Assembly (NCBI RefSeq): GCF_023008245.1
Contig: NZ_CP090145.1
Span: 2,914,001 to 2,978,000, forward strand
Source: Flavobacterium sediminilitoris
GTDB taxonomy: Bacteria; Bacteroidota; Bacteroidia; Flavobacteriales; Flavobacteriaceae
DNA: 64,000 nucleotides
Direction of reading: 5' to 3'
Positions 25,310-33,190 of this stretch are shown here, piece after piece. The stretch's first letter is position 1. Each line of letters opens with the position of its first letter. The notes beneath the pieces are model-generated. The model made no database searches. It was not told the origin of the DNA and saw nothing but the letters and a program-made list of their open reading frames with translations. Both the position numbers and the translations under genes were made by a program.

Positions 25310-25729
25310 TTATCTCATAGTTCTCTTAGATATATCCTCGTTATATTTTAATACAAATAAGTCAATCTTATCTTCAACTAAATTACCATCTTTATCTATA
25401 ACATTATTTTCAATCAAGAATTTAACTCTTTGCTTCCAAGAATCGAAAGGTTGAGCTACTTCTAGTTTTTTATTATATTTTATAAAAAATATTTTTAAAT
25501 AATCATCATCACGAGTTTCTCTAGTTTCGTTATCGTGATAAAAAATAAAAATTTCTTCATCATTTGTATTTAATCCATATAAATGAATTTCACCACTGTA
25601 ATTTTTTAATTCATAATTCATAATTTCTTTATCATCTAAAATCAACTTGTTTTTTTTAAGTTTTACATTTTGAGAAAAAACTGAATAATTAATTGATAAT
25701 AAAAGCAATAATAATAATTTTAATTTCAT
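25310..25729 (-). CDS. Small secreted protein of unknown function
   Basis: 139 residues. Signal peptide MKLKLLLLLLLSINYSVFSQ. The mature part is charged and beta-rich (KLKKNKLILDDKEIMNYELK, EEIFIFYHDNETRETRDDDYLK), ending DISKRTMR. No family recognised. Located between the two recombinase relics, without a clear attC-like partner. Confidence 0.65.
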   Translation of the reverse strand: MKLKLLLLLLLSINYSVFSQNVKLKKNKLILDDKEIMNYELKNYSGEIHLYGLNTNDEEIFIFYHDNETRETRDDDYLKIFFIKYNKKLEVAQPFDSWKQRVKFLIENNVIDKDGNLVEDKIDLFVLKYNEDISKRTMR

Positions 25730-25917
25730 CTTGTTTTATTTAATTTGTGAGTATTTAAAATCTACTGATACAGTAAATTTTATAGTTACTAATAGATTAA
25801 TTACTTTAATTTGCTAATTTAAAAATATTTTTGAGAAAAATATAAAAGCTAACGCGAAATTTTTTTGTTAACGATTTTCAAGGCACTATTATATGACGTC
25901 CAAGCCGACTGTTGGGA

Positions 25918-25955
25918 GACCGTCGTGCGAATACAACAATATTTTCACGACGGTC
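25918..25955. repeat. GC-rich hairpin in an AT-rich context
   Basis: Perfect 10 bp stem GACCGTCGTG / CACGACGGTC with an 18 base loop, followed by CGAGCGAAGTCGAGCC. Composition differs sharply from its surroundings and resembles REP-type repeats seen elsewhere in Bacteroidota. Lies just left of the second attI-like copy. Confidence 0.5.
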
Positions 25956-26008
25956 GAGCGAAGTCGAGCCTGACATTGGGAGAAAGAGTCCTAAAGGGCG
26001 ATTTTTCC

Positions 26009-26030
26009 CAACTAGTTTATAAGCGCACAA
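26009..26030 (-). other. attI-like site, copy 2
   Basis: CAACTAGTTTATAAGCGC, one base different from copy 1. The left flank (GATTTTTCC) is not a normal cassette edge, so this copy has probably lost its cassettes. Confidence 0.55.
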
Positions 26031-26123
26031 ATCAAACTAGTTTTATCCCTAATTGGCATGTTATGCGTATGTTTTTGTTTGAATTTATGCGTATAATTTT
26101 TAATTATGTAATACAAATATAAA

Positions 26124-26260
26124 AATATTTGCTACATATCGAATGGATTGATAATGTTTTCCAATGATGTGTTGCTGACGTGTGTGTATCATTGTTGTTT
26201 TTGGACTACTGTGCCCTAATAAATCTTGAATTTAGCGCAAATCAGTTCCGTTTTTACTTC
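26124..26260 (-). pseudogene. Tyrosine recombinase C-terminal relic, copy 2
   Basis: Duplicate of the relic at 24222-24356 with the same stop after the second Arg and the same loss of the box His. It must have decayed before the duplication. Confidence 0.65.
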
Positions 26261-26427
26261 GGTTTCTTGTATAATTTTAAAAAAAGCTTAATTGCATTTA
26301 TAAATTGTTTTTGATAAGAGCTCAAAAAATTATTGTTAATGATAGATTCAAGAGTTATTGTAGACGGTTGTTAGTAGACAATTTTATTTTTAGGAAAAGT
26401 TGTGACAATTTTTTTTTATTTTTTTTG

Positions 26428-26492
26428 TTTTGTCACAAAACTGCGACAAAATAATTTTTATGAACATGAATTGTCACAGATTTGTGACAAAA
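26428..26492. repeat. Inverted repeat with invertible centre (copy B orientation)
   Basis: Arms 26428-26449 (two mismatches) and 26471-26492. The 21 bp centre, AATAATTTTTATGAACATGA plus one A, is the reverse complement of the copy A centre at 19 of 21 positions, so one of the two has inverted. Confidence 0.75.
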
Positions 26493-26550
26493 CTTTTTTA
26501 AGTTAACTATTTTGTCACAGCTTTTGATTGGATATAATTTAGTAGCATTT

Positions 26551-26640
26551 AACTTAGCAAGTACACACCAAACTGAAAATCCGTGAGGATTTTCAGAGAA
26601 GTAGGTGAGAACAAGCAATTACTTATAGCCATTGTTGTGT
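26551..26640 (-). repeat. attC-like element, left arm missing
   Basis: Type A core (TGAAAATCC / GGATTTTCA, GAAGTAGGTGAGAACAAG) and right arm TTACTTATAGCC ATTGTTGTGT are present. The usual left edge is replaced by the end of copy B. Far edge GTTGTGTGC is similar to GTTGCGTGC at 27420 (minus strand). Confidence 0.75.
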
Positions 26641-27380
26641 GCCGTTTTTTTTCTCTGTTTATATTTTCTTTTTGTACGGATTAATTTATATCTAAAATCA
26701 TCGTAAAATAAACTAATTAATAAAATTATTGCTCCAAAAATCAGAGTGTTTAATTTTAAGTTAAGTCTTGAGTAAAGATAACCACCTATTATTCCTCCAA
26801 GAAAGAAGAAGCAAATTATATAAATCCGCAGTTTTATTGTCGATTTAATTTTTTCACTATTCGGATGAGATTCAGGAAAGAAAAGTTGCGATAGTTCAAT
26901 TCCTAAATCTGTGAATAGTCCTGTCAGATGTGTTGTCCTTACGATAGCATTTGAAATTTTTGTCACAAAAGAGTTTTGAAGTCCCATTGCAAAAAGTAGC
27001 AGGCAAACAACTAAATCAGGGTATTTTATTTCTCCAGTATTGCTTAAGATAGCAATTGATAATAAAATCAGACATTCAATTATTGTTGGTAAAACAAAAA
27101 CATTAAGTTTTCTATTTTGCTTGAATTTTTCGATTAGGAAACTTGATAAAAAAGAACCAAAGAGAAAGGAAAAAATAAAAAGAAAGTAAACTGTTCCTTT
27201 CCAAAATTCGAAATTTGAAACATCACTAATAAAAAGAGCAAAATGACCAGTTACATTGGTTGACAATTGTTTAAAAGCTAAAAAACCTGTAACATTCACA
27301 ATTCCAGCGACAAAAGACAAAATCGTAGCAATTCGCAGATTGTGTTTTAAAGTTCTGCTTTTGCCTTGATGTCTAAACAT
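26619..27380 (-). CDS. DUF1275 (YoaK-family) membrane protein, reading into attC-like DNA
   Basis: 253 residues with six hydrophobic segments. The DUF1275 signature is at the start (LSFVAGIVNVTGFLAFKQLSTNVTGHF), and FAMGLQNSFVTKI and TTHLTGLFTDLGIEL are conserved. Inner-membrane protein; function unknown. The last residues TAHNNGYK and the stop codon lie inside the attC-like element, so the recombination site supplies the end of the gene. Single-gene cassette beside the third attI-like copy. Confidence 0.9.
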   Translation of the reverse strand: MFRHQGKSRTLKHNLRIATILSFVAGIVNVTGFLAFKQLSTNVTGHFALFISDVSNFEFWKGTVYFLFIFSFLFGSFLSSFLIEKFKQNRKLNVFVLPTIIECLILLSIAILSNTGEIKYPDLVVCLLLFAMGLQNSFVTKISNAIVRTTHLTGLFTDLGIELSQLFFPESHPNSEKIKSTIKLRIYIICFFFLGGIIGGYLYSRLNLKLNTLIFGAIILLISLFYDDFRYKLIRTKRKYKQRKKTAHNNGYK

Positions 27381-27416
27381 TTTATTTCCATTTAGTTTGG
27401 TTTTTCAAATTGCACG

Positions 27417-27437
27417 CAACTAGTTTATATACGCTAT
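27417..27437 (-). other. attI-like site, copy 3
   Basis: CAACTAGTTTATATACGC, directly at the promoter-proximal edge of the DUF1275 cassette, followed on its right by the best-preserved recombinase relic. Confidence 0.55.
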
Positions 27438-27522
27438 TCTATTTCGCTTATCGCATGCTATATTGTTGTATATGCAATACAGAGTACCATTTTCATATAC
27501 TCTCAAATATACTAAAAATACA

Positions 27523-27945
27523 TTATAAGTCATCAAACGGGCTTTTAATTTTTTGAATAGAATTGATACTTACGTGAGTATATATTTCGGTAGTCTGGCT
27601 ACTGCTATGCCCTAAAAATTCTTGTATATAACGTAAGTTGGTTCCGTTTTCTAGTAGGTGTGTTACATAGCTGTGACGCAGCCATTTAATGTAACGGGTT
27701 TGTTAATTTTGGCTTCTTTTGTTGCTTTTTTTATAAGTGGGTTTACCTAAATAATGTCCTTCAAGAAGATAGGTTTTGGGCTTATGTATTTTATAATACT
27801 CGGTAAAAGTTCAAGTATTTTTGGACTTAACGGAACAATTCTGTCTTTTTTTATTTGGCTTTTTATACGAAAATAATGCTTTTTTTAAATCAATATTTAA
27901 TATTTTTAATGTCAATAATTCGCTCGACGCCATATTTGAGAACGA
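27523..27945 (-). pseudogene. Tyrosine recombinase relic, catalytic domain, copy 3
   Basis: Recognisable in order, across several frame changes: SELLTLKILNIDLKKALF (after the first catalytic Arg region), [50 protein letters not shown], then intact [38 protein letters not shown] and [13 protein letters not shown]. Box His, second Arg, second His and nucleophile Tyr are all present here. The distance between LELL and YLLEG is too short for the extra IntI patch, so it is closer to XerC/D-like recombinases. The N-terminal part is gone, ending at the lpdA terminator. Confidence 0.85.
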
Positions 27946-27983
27946 AAAAGTCCGGTTTGTATATACACAAACCGGACTTTTAA
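27946..27983 (-). terminator. Intrinsic terminator of lpdA
   Basis: Perfect stem AAAGTCCGGTTTG / CAAACCGGACTTT with flanking A and T runs, 20 bases after the lpdA stop. It marks the boundary between the core genome and the cassette region. Confidence 0.85.
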
Positions 27984-28002
27984 ATATATTGTTTCTTGTT
28001 TT

Positions 28003-29391
28003 CTATAAGTGAATTACTTCTCCATAAGCATCGGCAACAGCTTCCATTACTGCTTCACTCATTGTTGGGTGAGGGTGAACAGCTTTTAAGATTTCGTGTC
28101 CTGTAGTTTCTAGTTTACGTGCTACAACTGCTTCTGCAATCATATCAGTAACTCCAGCACCTATCATGTGACAACCTAACCATTCGCCATATTTAGAATC
28201 AAAGATTACTTTTACAAATCCGTCTGGTGTTCCAGCTGCTTTTGCTTTTCCTGAAGCTGAGAAAGGGAATTTACCTACTTTGATTTCATATCCTTTTTCT
28301 TTAGCTGCTTTTTCGGTTAATCCAACAGATGCAATTTCTGGAGTAGCATAAGTACAGCCTGGAATATTTCCATAATCTAATGGTTCAACATGTAAACCAG
28401 CTATCTTTTCTACACATAGGATTCCTTCGGCAGAAGCAACGTGTGCTAATGCTTGTCCTGGTGTAACATCTCCAATTGCATAATATCCAGGAACGTTTGT
28501 TTGGTAGAAATCATTTACTAAGATTTTGTCTCTGTCTGTAGCAATTCCTACTTCTTCTAGTCCTATGTTTTCAATATTTGTTTTGATTCCAACCGCAGAA
28601 AGTACAATATCAGCTTCTAAGATTTCTTCTCCTTTTGCTGTTTTAACGGTTGCTTTTACACCTTCTCCTGTAGTGTCTACTTTTTCTACAGATGAGTTTG
28701 TCATTATTTTGATTCCTGCTTTCTTTAAAGAGCGTTCAAATTGTTTAGAAATATCTTCATCTTCAACAGGAACTACATTTGGCATAAATTCTACAATAGT
28801 TACTTCTGTACCCATTGCATTATAAAAATGCGCAAATTCCACTCCAATGGCACCAGAACCTACTACAATCATTTTTTTAGGTTGTTCTGCTAGTGTCATT
28901 GCTTGGCGATAACCGATTACTTTTTTACCATCTTGTGGTAAGTTTGGTAATTCACGAGAGCGAGCACCTGTAGCAATGATAATATTATCAGCAGTATATT
29001 CTGTTACTTTTCCATCAGCAGTTGTAACGGCTACTTTTTTACCTGGTTGTACTTTTCCAAAACCATCAATTACATCGATTTTGTTTTTTTTCATTAGGAA
29101 TTGTACTCCTTTGCTCATACCGTCAGCTACGCTTCTTGAACGTGCTACTACTGCCGAAAAATCTTTATCTACGTTATCTACTTTTAATCCGTAGTCTGAA
29201 GCGTGTTTAAGATAGTCAAAAACTTGTGCCGATTTTAATAAGGCTTTTGTTGGGATACATCCCCAGTTTAAACAAATTCCACCTAAATTTTCTTTTTCAA
29301 CAACGGCTACTTTAAAGCCTAATTGTGAAGCTCTAATTGCTGTTACATATCCTCCAGGACCACTTCCTAAAACTATGATATCGTATTTCAT
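28003..29391 (-). CDS. lpdA: Dihydrolipoyl dehydrogenase
   Basis: 462 residues, full length. N-terminal FAD fold VLGSGPGGYVTAIRASQLG, redox disulfide CLNWGC (Cys40, Cys45), NAD fold VVGSGAIGVEFAHFYNAMG, second FAD motif YAIGDVTPG and the C-terminal interface motif HPHPTMSE with the catalytic His. It reoxidises dihydrolipoamide in 2-oxo acid dehydrogenase complexes and the glycine cleavage system, using FAD and NAD+. It stands alone here; partner E1/E2 genes are not in the window. Confidence 0.97.
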   Translation of the reverse strand: MKYDIIVLGSGPGGYVTAIRASQLGFKVAVVEKENLGGICLNWGCIPTKALLKSAQVFDYLKHASDYGLKVDNVDKDFSAVVARSRSVADGMSKGVQFLMKKNKIDVIDGFGKVQPGKKVAVTTADGKVTEYTADNIIIATGARSRELPNLPQDGKKVIGYRQAMTLAEQPKKMIVVGSGAIGVEFAHFYNAMGTEVTIVEFMPNVVPVEDEDISKQFERSLKKAGIKIMTNSSVEKVDTTGEGVKATVKTAKGEEILEADIVLSAVGIKTNIENIGLEEVGIATDRDKILVNDFYQTNVPGYYAIGDVTPGQALAHVASAEGILCVEKIAGLHVEPLDYGNIPGCTYATPEIASVGLTEKAAKEKGYEIKVGKFPFSASGKAKAAGTPDGFVKVIFDSKYGEWLGCHMIGAGVTDMIAEAVVARKLETTGHEILKAVHPHPTMSEAVMEAVADAYGEVIHL

Positions 29392-29525
29392 TTCGTTATT
29401 TTTTAACTTTTAGTATCAGTTTGCGAATTTAAGGAAATTTTTTAGAATTTTTTATTTTGTTTTAAGTTAACTGCTAACAGAAGTTTGATATTTGTTTGTT
29501 AAGTATGTAATATACCGAACTAAAA

Positions 29526-31370
29526 TTATTCATACTTTATATATTCTGGTTTTGATAGTTGAAAAGTAGGCATTTGTATTTCTGTGTTGTCTATTGCATT
29601 TGTTTTGAATAAATTTTCACCTTCAAATGGGATAGAAGGGTAGTAGGCAAAAGAGATTTGGAAGCTATTAAAGACTAAATAGTCATTGTTTATAAGTACG
29701 CCTATTGCTACTTTAGAGTATGTTTTACTTTTTAGAAATGACTTTGAATTATCGGTTAATGAGCCTAGCGATAGGTTCATGTATGGACTAAAACGGAATC
29801 CTATCCAGCTTTTAGGAATATAAGTTTGCGTTTGTAGTGTTAAGAGCCATTTTTTTGTTCCTGTAATACGCGATGTGAATTTTCGTAAACCATAGTCTCC
29901 ATCTAAATTTAGTTTGTCTTTTTCTGAAGGGTTTCGGTTATTCCCAATGATGAAATAGGGTACAATAAATTGACGTACTTTCCAACTACCAATATGCCAT
30001 AGTGGACTTAAATAATTGAATCCAATTTTATAAGCTAATTGATTTGTGTTACCATTGTTTAAAAAGCTTCCCCATTCTGAAAAGCCGCTTAAATATCCAA
30101 AATTAAATTTTTTACCATAGGAAATTTTAGCACCAATATAAAAATTATGAGTATCGTTTCTGTCTTGATATCCTAATGTAAGTGCATAAGTATAGCCATA
30201 AGGAACATCTTCTATAATATCATAGTTATAGATAAATGTGTCTTGATAATATCTTTGTGAAGAAATACCAATATGTGCTATAAAGTTTTTTGAATTGCTA
30301 AAATAGTGATAGGGATCTAAAAAGGTAGGAGGCCCTTGAGTGTATTGCTTATTATTGTAAGTGAATGCTGCAATTAAATTTTTTGTCTTGTTTTTATATG
30401 TTTTTTCTTTATTTAGTTTAAAAGCTCTTCCATACCAATATTCTTGATATTCTGATTTTACTGGGCTTGTGTTGAGTGTGTCTGCAATATAAAAATATTC
30501 AGTTGCTAATCTGTTTTCAAAATAAATACCACCTGCGTTTTTGGTTAAAGGAGAAAAGAAGGGACGTGATAGTCCAACACTACGATTGCTATCTCCATTA
30601 AAATCGTTTTCATAATTTAAATTTAATGAGATATAAGTTCTTCTAATATTATTAATATTATAATTGGTACTTATGGCTTTCTCATTGGTATCAATTTTCT
30701 TTTTGTAATTAGCAGAAATTTGATGACCTATTCCTAAAACATTTCTTTCAGTTAGTTTTGCATTCCATTGATTTGTAGAAATATTTCCCGATGGAATCAA
30801 CGTCCATGAGTCTAAAACTCTAACAGCAATGTCAATGGAATCATTAGCTTCATCAATAGGAATTGGTGAAATAATTACTTTTCTAGCATAGCGTTGGCTA
30901 CGAATTAAACGTTCTGATTCTGTTAAAAAAATACTATCGCAAATATCATTTTGTTTAAAAAGCAATAGGTTTTTAATAGTCTGTTCTCGTGTTTTAAAAT
31001 GCAAACTATTTCCAATTTTATCTATTTTCTTTTTAGGTTTTTTAGCACTATCCTCTACAGAATAACCAAAAGGGTCTAATGTTTCTATATAAATATTACG
31101 AATGATTTTTCCATTGGCAATATTATGTTTGATATTATTATTAGAGGTTTTAGTTTCTTTTTTTGATTCCTTATTGATTGCTGAAGCTTTAAAAATCAGG
31201 TCGTAAACCCATTTGTTTACTTTTCCTTTTTTAGAAATTTTGTGTGCTTTTTTGTATAGTGCTAGTGAATCTTTTTCTGTTTGTGTGCTTTTTTTTATGG
31301 TATCGTTTGTTTGCGCAGAACAAATATGAAATGTGCAGAGCATTAGAACTATAAAAAAACAATGCTTCAT
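29526..31370 (-). CDS. Outer-membrane protein of the BamA/TamA type, unknown role
   Basis: 614 residues. Signal peptide ends HICSAQ. Residues 85-210 contain POTRA-like strands (GKIIRNIYIETLDPFGYS, LLFKQNDICDSIFLTESERL, DIAVRVLDSWTLIPSG). Then a beta barrel with repeated aromatic strands (YISLNLNYEND, SVGLSRPFFS) to the end. The architecture is that of the Omp85/TamA group of outer-membrane insertion proteins, with a single short POTRA region. No lipoprotein partner adjacent. Confidence 0.7.
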   Translation of the reverse strand: MKHCFFIVLMLCTFHICSAQTNDTIKKSTQTEKDSLALYKKAHKISKKGKVNKWVYDLIFKASAINKESKKETKTSNNNIKHNIANGKIIRNIYIETLDPFGYSVEDSAKKPKKKIDKIGNSLHFKTREQTIKNLLLFKQNDICDSIFLTESERLIRSQRYARKVIISPIPIDEANDSIDIAVRVLDSWTLIPSGNISTNQWNAKLTERNVLGIGHQISANYKKKIDTNEKAISTNYNINNIRRTYISLNLNYENDFNGDSNRSVGLSRPFFSPLTKNAGGIYFENRLATEYFYIADTLNTSPVKSEYQEYWYGRAFKLNKEKTYKNKTKNLIAAFTYNNKQYTQGPPTFLDPYHYFSNSKNFIAHIGISSQRYYQDTFIYNYDIIEDVPYGYTYALTLGYQDRNDTHNFYIGAKISYGKKFNFGYLSGFSEWGSFLNNGNTNQLAYKIGFNYLSPLWHIGSWKVRQFIVPYFIIGNNRNPSEKDKLNLDGDYGLRKFTSRITGTKKWLLTLQTQTYIPKSWIGFRFSPYMNLSLGSLTDNSKSFLKSKTYSKVAIGVLINNDYLVFNSFQISFAYYPSIPFEGENLFKTNAIDNTEIQMPTFQLSKPEYIKYE

Positions 31371-31379
31371 AATTGTTCT

Positions 31380-33131
31380 TTAAATTACTTTTGTTTCAAA
31401 CTGCGCTTCATAAAGGTTTTTATAATATCCGTTTTCTAGTTTTAATAATTCATTGTGAGATCCAGATTCGACTATTTTTCCTTTATCCATTACAATAATT
31501 TTATCTGCTTTTATAATAGTTGCTAAACGATGCGCTATTACTATTGAGGTTCTTCCTTTTGTAATTTTTTCGGTTGCTATTTGTATCAATTCTTCCGAAT
31601 AGCTATCAACTGAAGAGGTTGCTTCGTCTAATATAAGAATACTTGGATTACTAACGTAGGCTCTCAGAAAAGCGATTAATTGTCTTTGACCAGATGATAG
31701 CATTACACCGCGTTCTTTTACATTATAATCATATCCATTTGGTAAACTCATAATAAAATTGTGAACACCTATTTTTTTAGCAGCAATTAATACATCTTCT
31801 CTGGTTATTGAAGAGTTGTACAAGGTAATATTGTTATAAATTGTATCGGCAAAAAGGAAAACATCTTGTAAAACAATGGCTATTTGTTTTCTTAAACTAT
31901 CTAATTTATAATTTTTAATATCAATTTCGTCTACACAAATAGTTCCAGAATCAATTTCATAAAATCGGTTTAATAAGTTAATGATTGTTGATTTTCCTGC
32001 TCCTGTGCTTCCTACAATTGCAATGGTTTCTCCAGAACGAACGTTCAAATTAACTCCTTTTAATACTTCTTCACCTTTTATATAGCTAAAACGGATGTCT
32101 TTAAATGAAATATTTCCTTTAAATTGAGTAGCATCTTTGGTTCCCTTATCTTGAATTTGACTATCTGTTTCTAAAACCTCAAAAACACGTTCGGCAGCAA
32201 TAATCCCCATTTGCATTACATTAAACTTATCGGCTATTTGACGTAATGGATTGAATAACATAGAAATTAACATGGTATAGGCAAATAAGTCTCCGAAAGT
32301 TGTTGCAGAGTTTCCACTTAAAATATCTAATCCACCATACCAAACTATAGCTCCAAGTGTTAATGATGAAACAATATCAGCAATAGGGAAGAAGATGGAG
32401 TTATATAAGATGTTTTTTAACCAAGCTTTATTGTGTTTTTGATTAATTTCTTTGAATTTTTCAGCTTCAATAGTTTCACGATTAAAAAGTTGCACAATCT
32501 TCATACCTGTTAATCGTTCTTGTACAAAAGTATTTAAATTGGAAATTTGATTTCGCACTTCATTGAATGCTACTTTCATTTTCTTTTGAAAAATATTAGT
32601 AGCGTAAATTAAAATTGGCATGGCCAAAAGTACGATAAGGGTTAATTTCCAGTTCATATATAGCATAATACCAAGAACCACAATCATTTTTAAAATATCA
32701 CTTACAATCATGAAAAGTCCTTGACTAAAGATACTAGCAATAGATTCTATATCTGAAACAGTTCGTGTAACAAGTTTTCCAACAGGCTCGGTGTCAAAAT
32801 ATTTCATTTTGAATGAGGTAATATGTTTAAAAAGTTTGTCTCGAATGTCTTTTATAATATCTTGGCCTAACCAGTTTGCCCAATAGGTGAAGTAGAATTG
32901 TGAACTTACTTCAAGAATTAATACAAGACTCATTAAAATAATATAGTATAATAAGCCTTCTGCATCATGATTTTTCAAGTAATCATCAACAGTTTGTTTT
33001 AATAGATAAGGTCTTATTGCAGCAAAAATGGATAATAGAATAGCCCAAACAATAACCCAATTAAACCTTTTTTGATATGGTTTTGAATATTGTAGTACTT
33101 TTTTTAATGATTTGGACTTTATTGCACTCAT
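31380..33131 (-). CDS. ABC exporter half-transporter (permease-ATPase fusion)
   Basis: 583 residues. Six-helix export permease (about residues 20-310), then ATPase: Walker A GSTGAGKST (374-382), signature LSSGQRQ (479-484), Walker B ILILDEATSSVD (498-509), H-loop IAHRL. An MsbA/MDR-type homodimer or heterodimer. Substrate cannot be told; lipid or drug export are both possible. Located between truA and an outer-membrane protein gene, all on one strand and tightly spaced. Confidence 0.93.
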   Translation of the reverse strand: MSAIKSKSLKKVLQYSKPYQKRFNWVIVWAILLSIFAAIRPYLLKQTVDDYLKNHDAEGLLYYIILMSLVLILEVSSQFYFTYWANWLGQDIIKDIRDKLFKHITSFKMKYFDTEPVGKLVTRTVSDIESIASIFSQGLFMIVSDILKMIVVLGIMLYMNWKLTLIVLLAMPILIYATNIFQKKMKVAFNEVRNQISNLNTFVQERLTGMKIVQLFNRETIEAEKFKEINQKHNKAWLKNILYNSIFFPIADIVSSLTLGAIVWYGGLDILSGNSATTFGDLFAYTMLISMLFNPLRQIADKFNVMQMGIIAAERVFEVLETDSQIQDKGTKDATQFKGNISFKDIRFSYIKGEEVLKGVNLNVRSGETIAIVGSTGAGKSTIINLLNRFYEIDSGTICVDEIDIKNYKLDSLRKQIAIVLQDVFLFADTIYNNITLYNSSITREDVLIAAKKIGVHNFIMSLPNGYDYNVKERGVMLSSGQRQLIAFLRAYVSNPSILILDEATSSVDSYSEELIQIATEKITKGRTSIVIAHRLATIIKADKIIVMDKGKIVESGSHNELLKLENGYYKNLYEAQFETKVI

Positions 33132-33190
33132 ATTTTTATTTTCACTACTGAATTTTTTATTCTTTTCTGTTTTTTTAATTGCTTTTCGGC

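Larger units (their letters stand above)
26009..26556. repeat. 548 bp direct repeat, copy B
   Basis: Partner of 24107-24654. Starts with the attI-like CAACTAGTTTATAAGCGC, holds the recombinase relic (about 26124-26260), and ends at AACTTA, where it runs directly into the right part of an attC-like element (26551-26640). Confidence 0.9.
2183..27420 (-). mobile_element. Integron-like gene-cassette array
   Basis: About 18 palindromic attC-like elements are interleaved with small genes, nearly all on the minus strand. Each element lies directly 3' of the gene or operon it serves. In about a dozen units the minus-strand sequence starting GTT before the first gene matches the plus-strand sequence starting GTT at the far edge of the unit's own element (for example GTTACCCAAC and GTTACCCGAC for 21240-22068). 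In an integron this is expected, because both come from the junction of a circular cassette. Attachment-site-like repeats and tyrosine-recombinase relics lie at the right end. No intact recombinase is present in the window. Confidence 0.75.

Noticed and set aside
25865..26122. 85-residue plus-strand open frame
   Set aside because: Covers the GC-rich hairpin and the attI-like repeat; no protein-like composition.
26433..26618. 61-residue minus-strand open frame
   Set aside because: Made entirely of the inverted repeat and the attC-like core.
2183..27420. CRISPR array
   Set aside because: Repeats are 90-165 bp imperfect palindromes separated by whole genes, not 25-50 bp repeats with equal short spacers.
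27821..28012. 63-residue plus-strand open frame
   Set aside because: Antisense to the recombinase relic and crosses the lpdA terminator.
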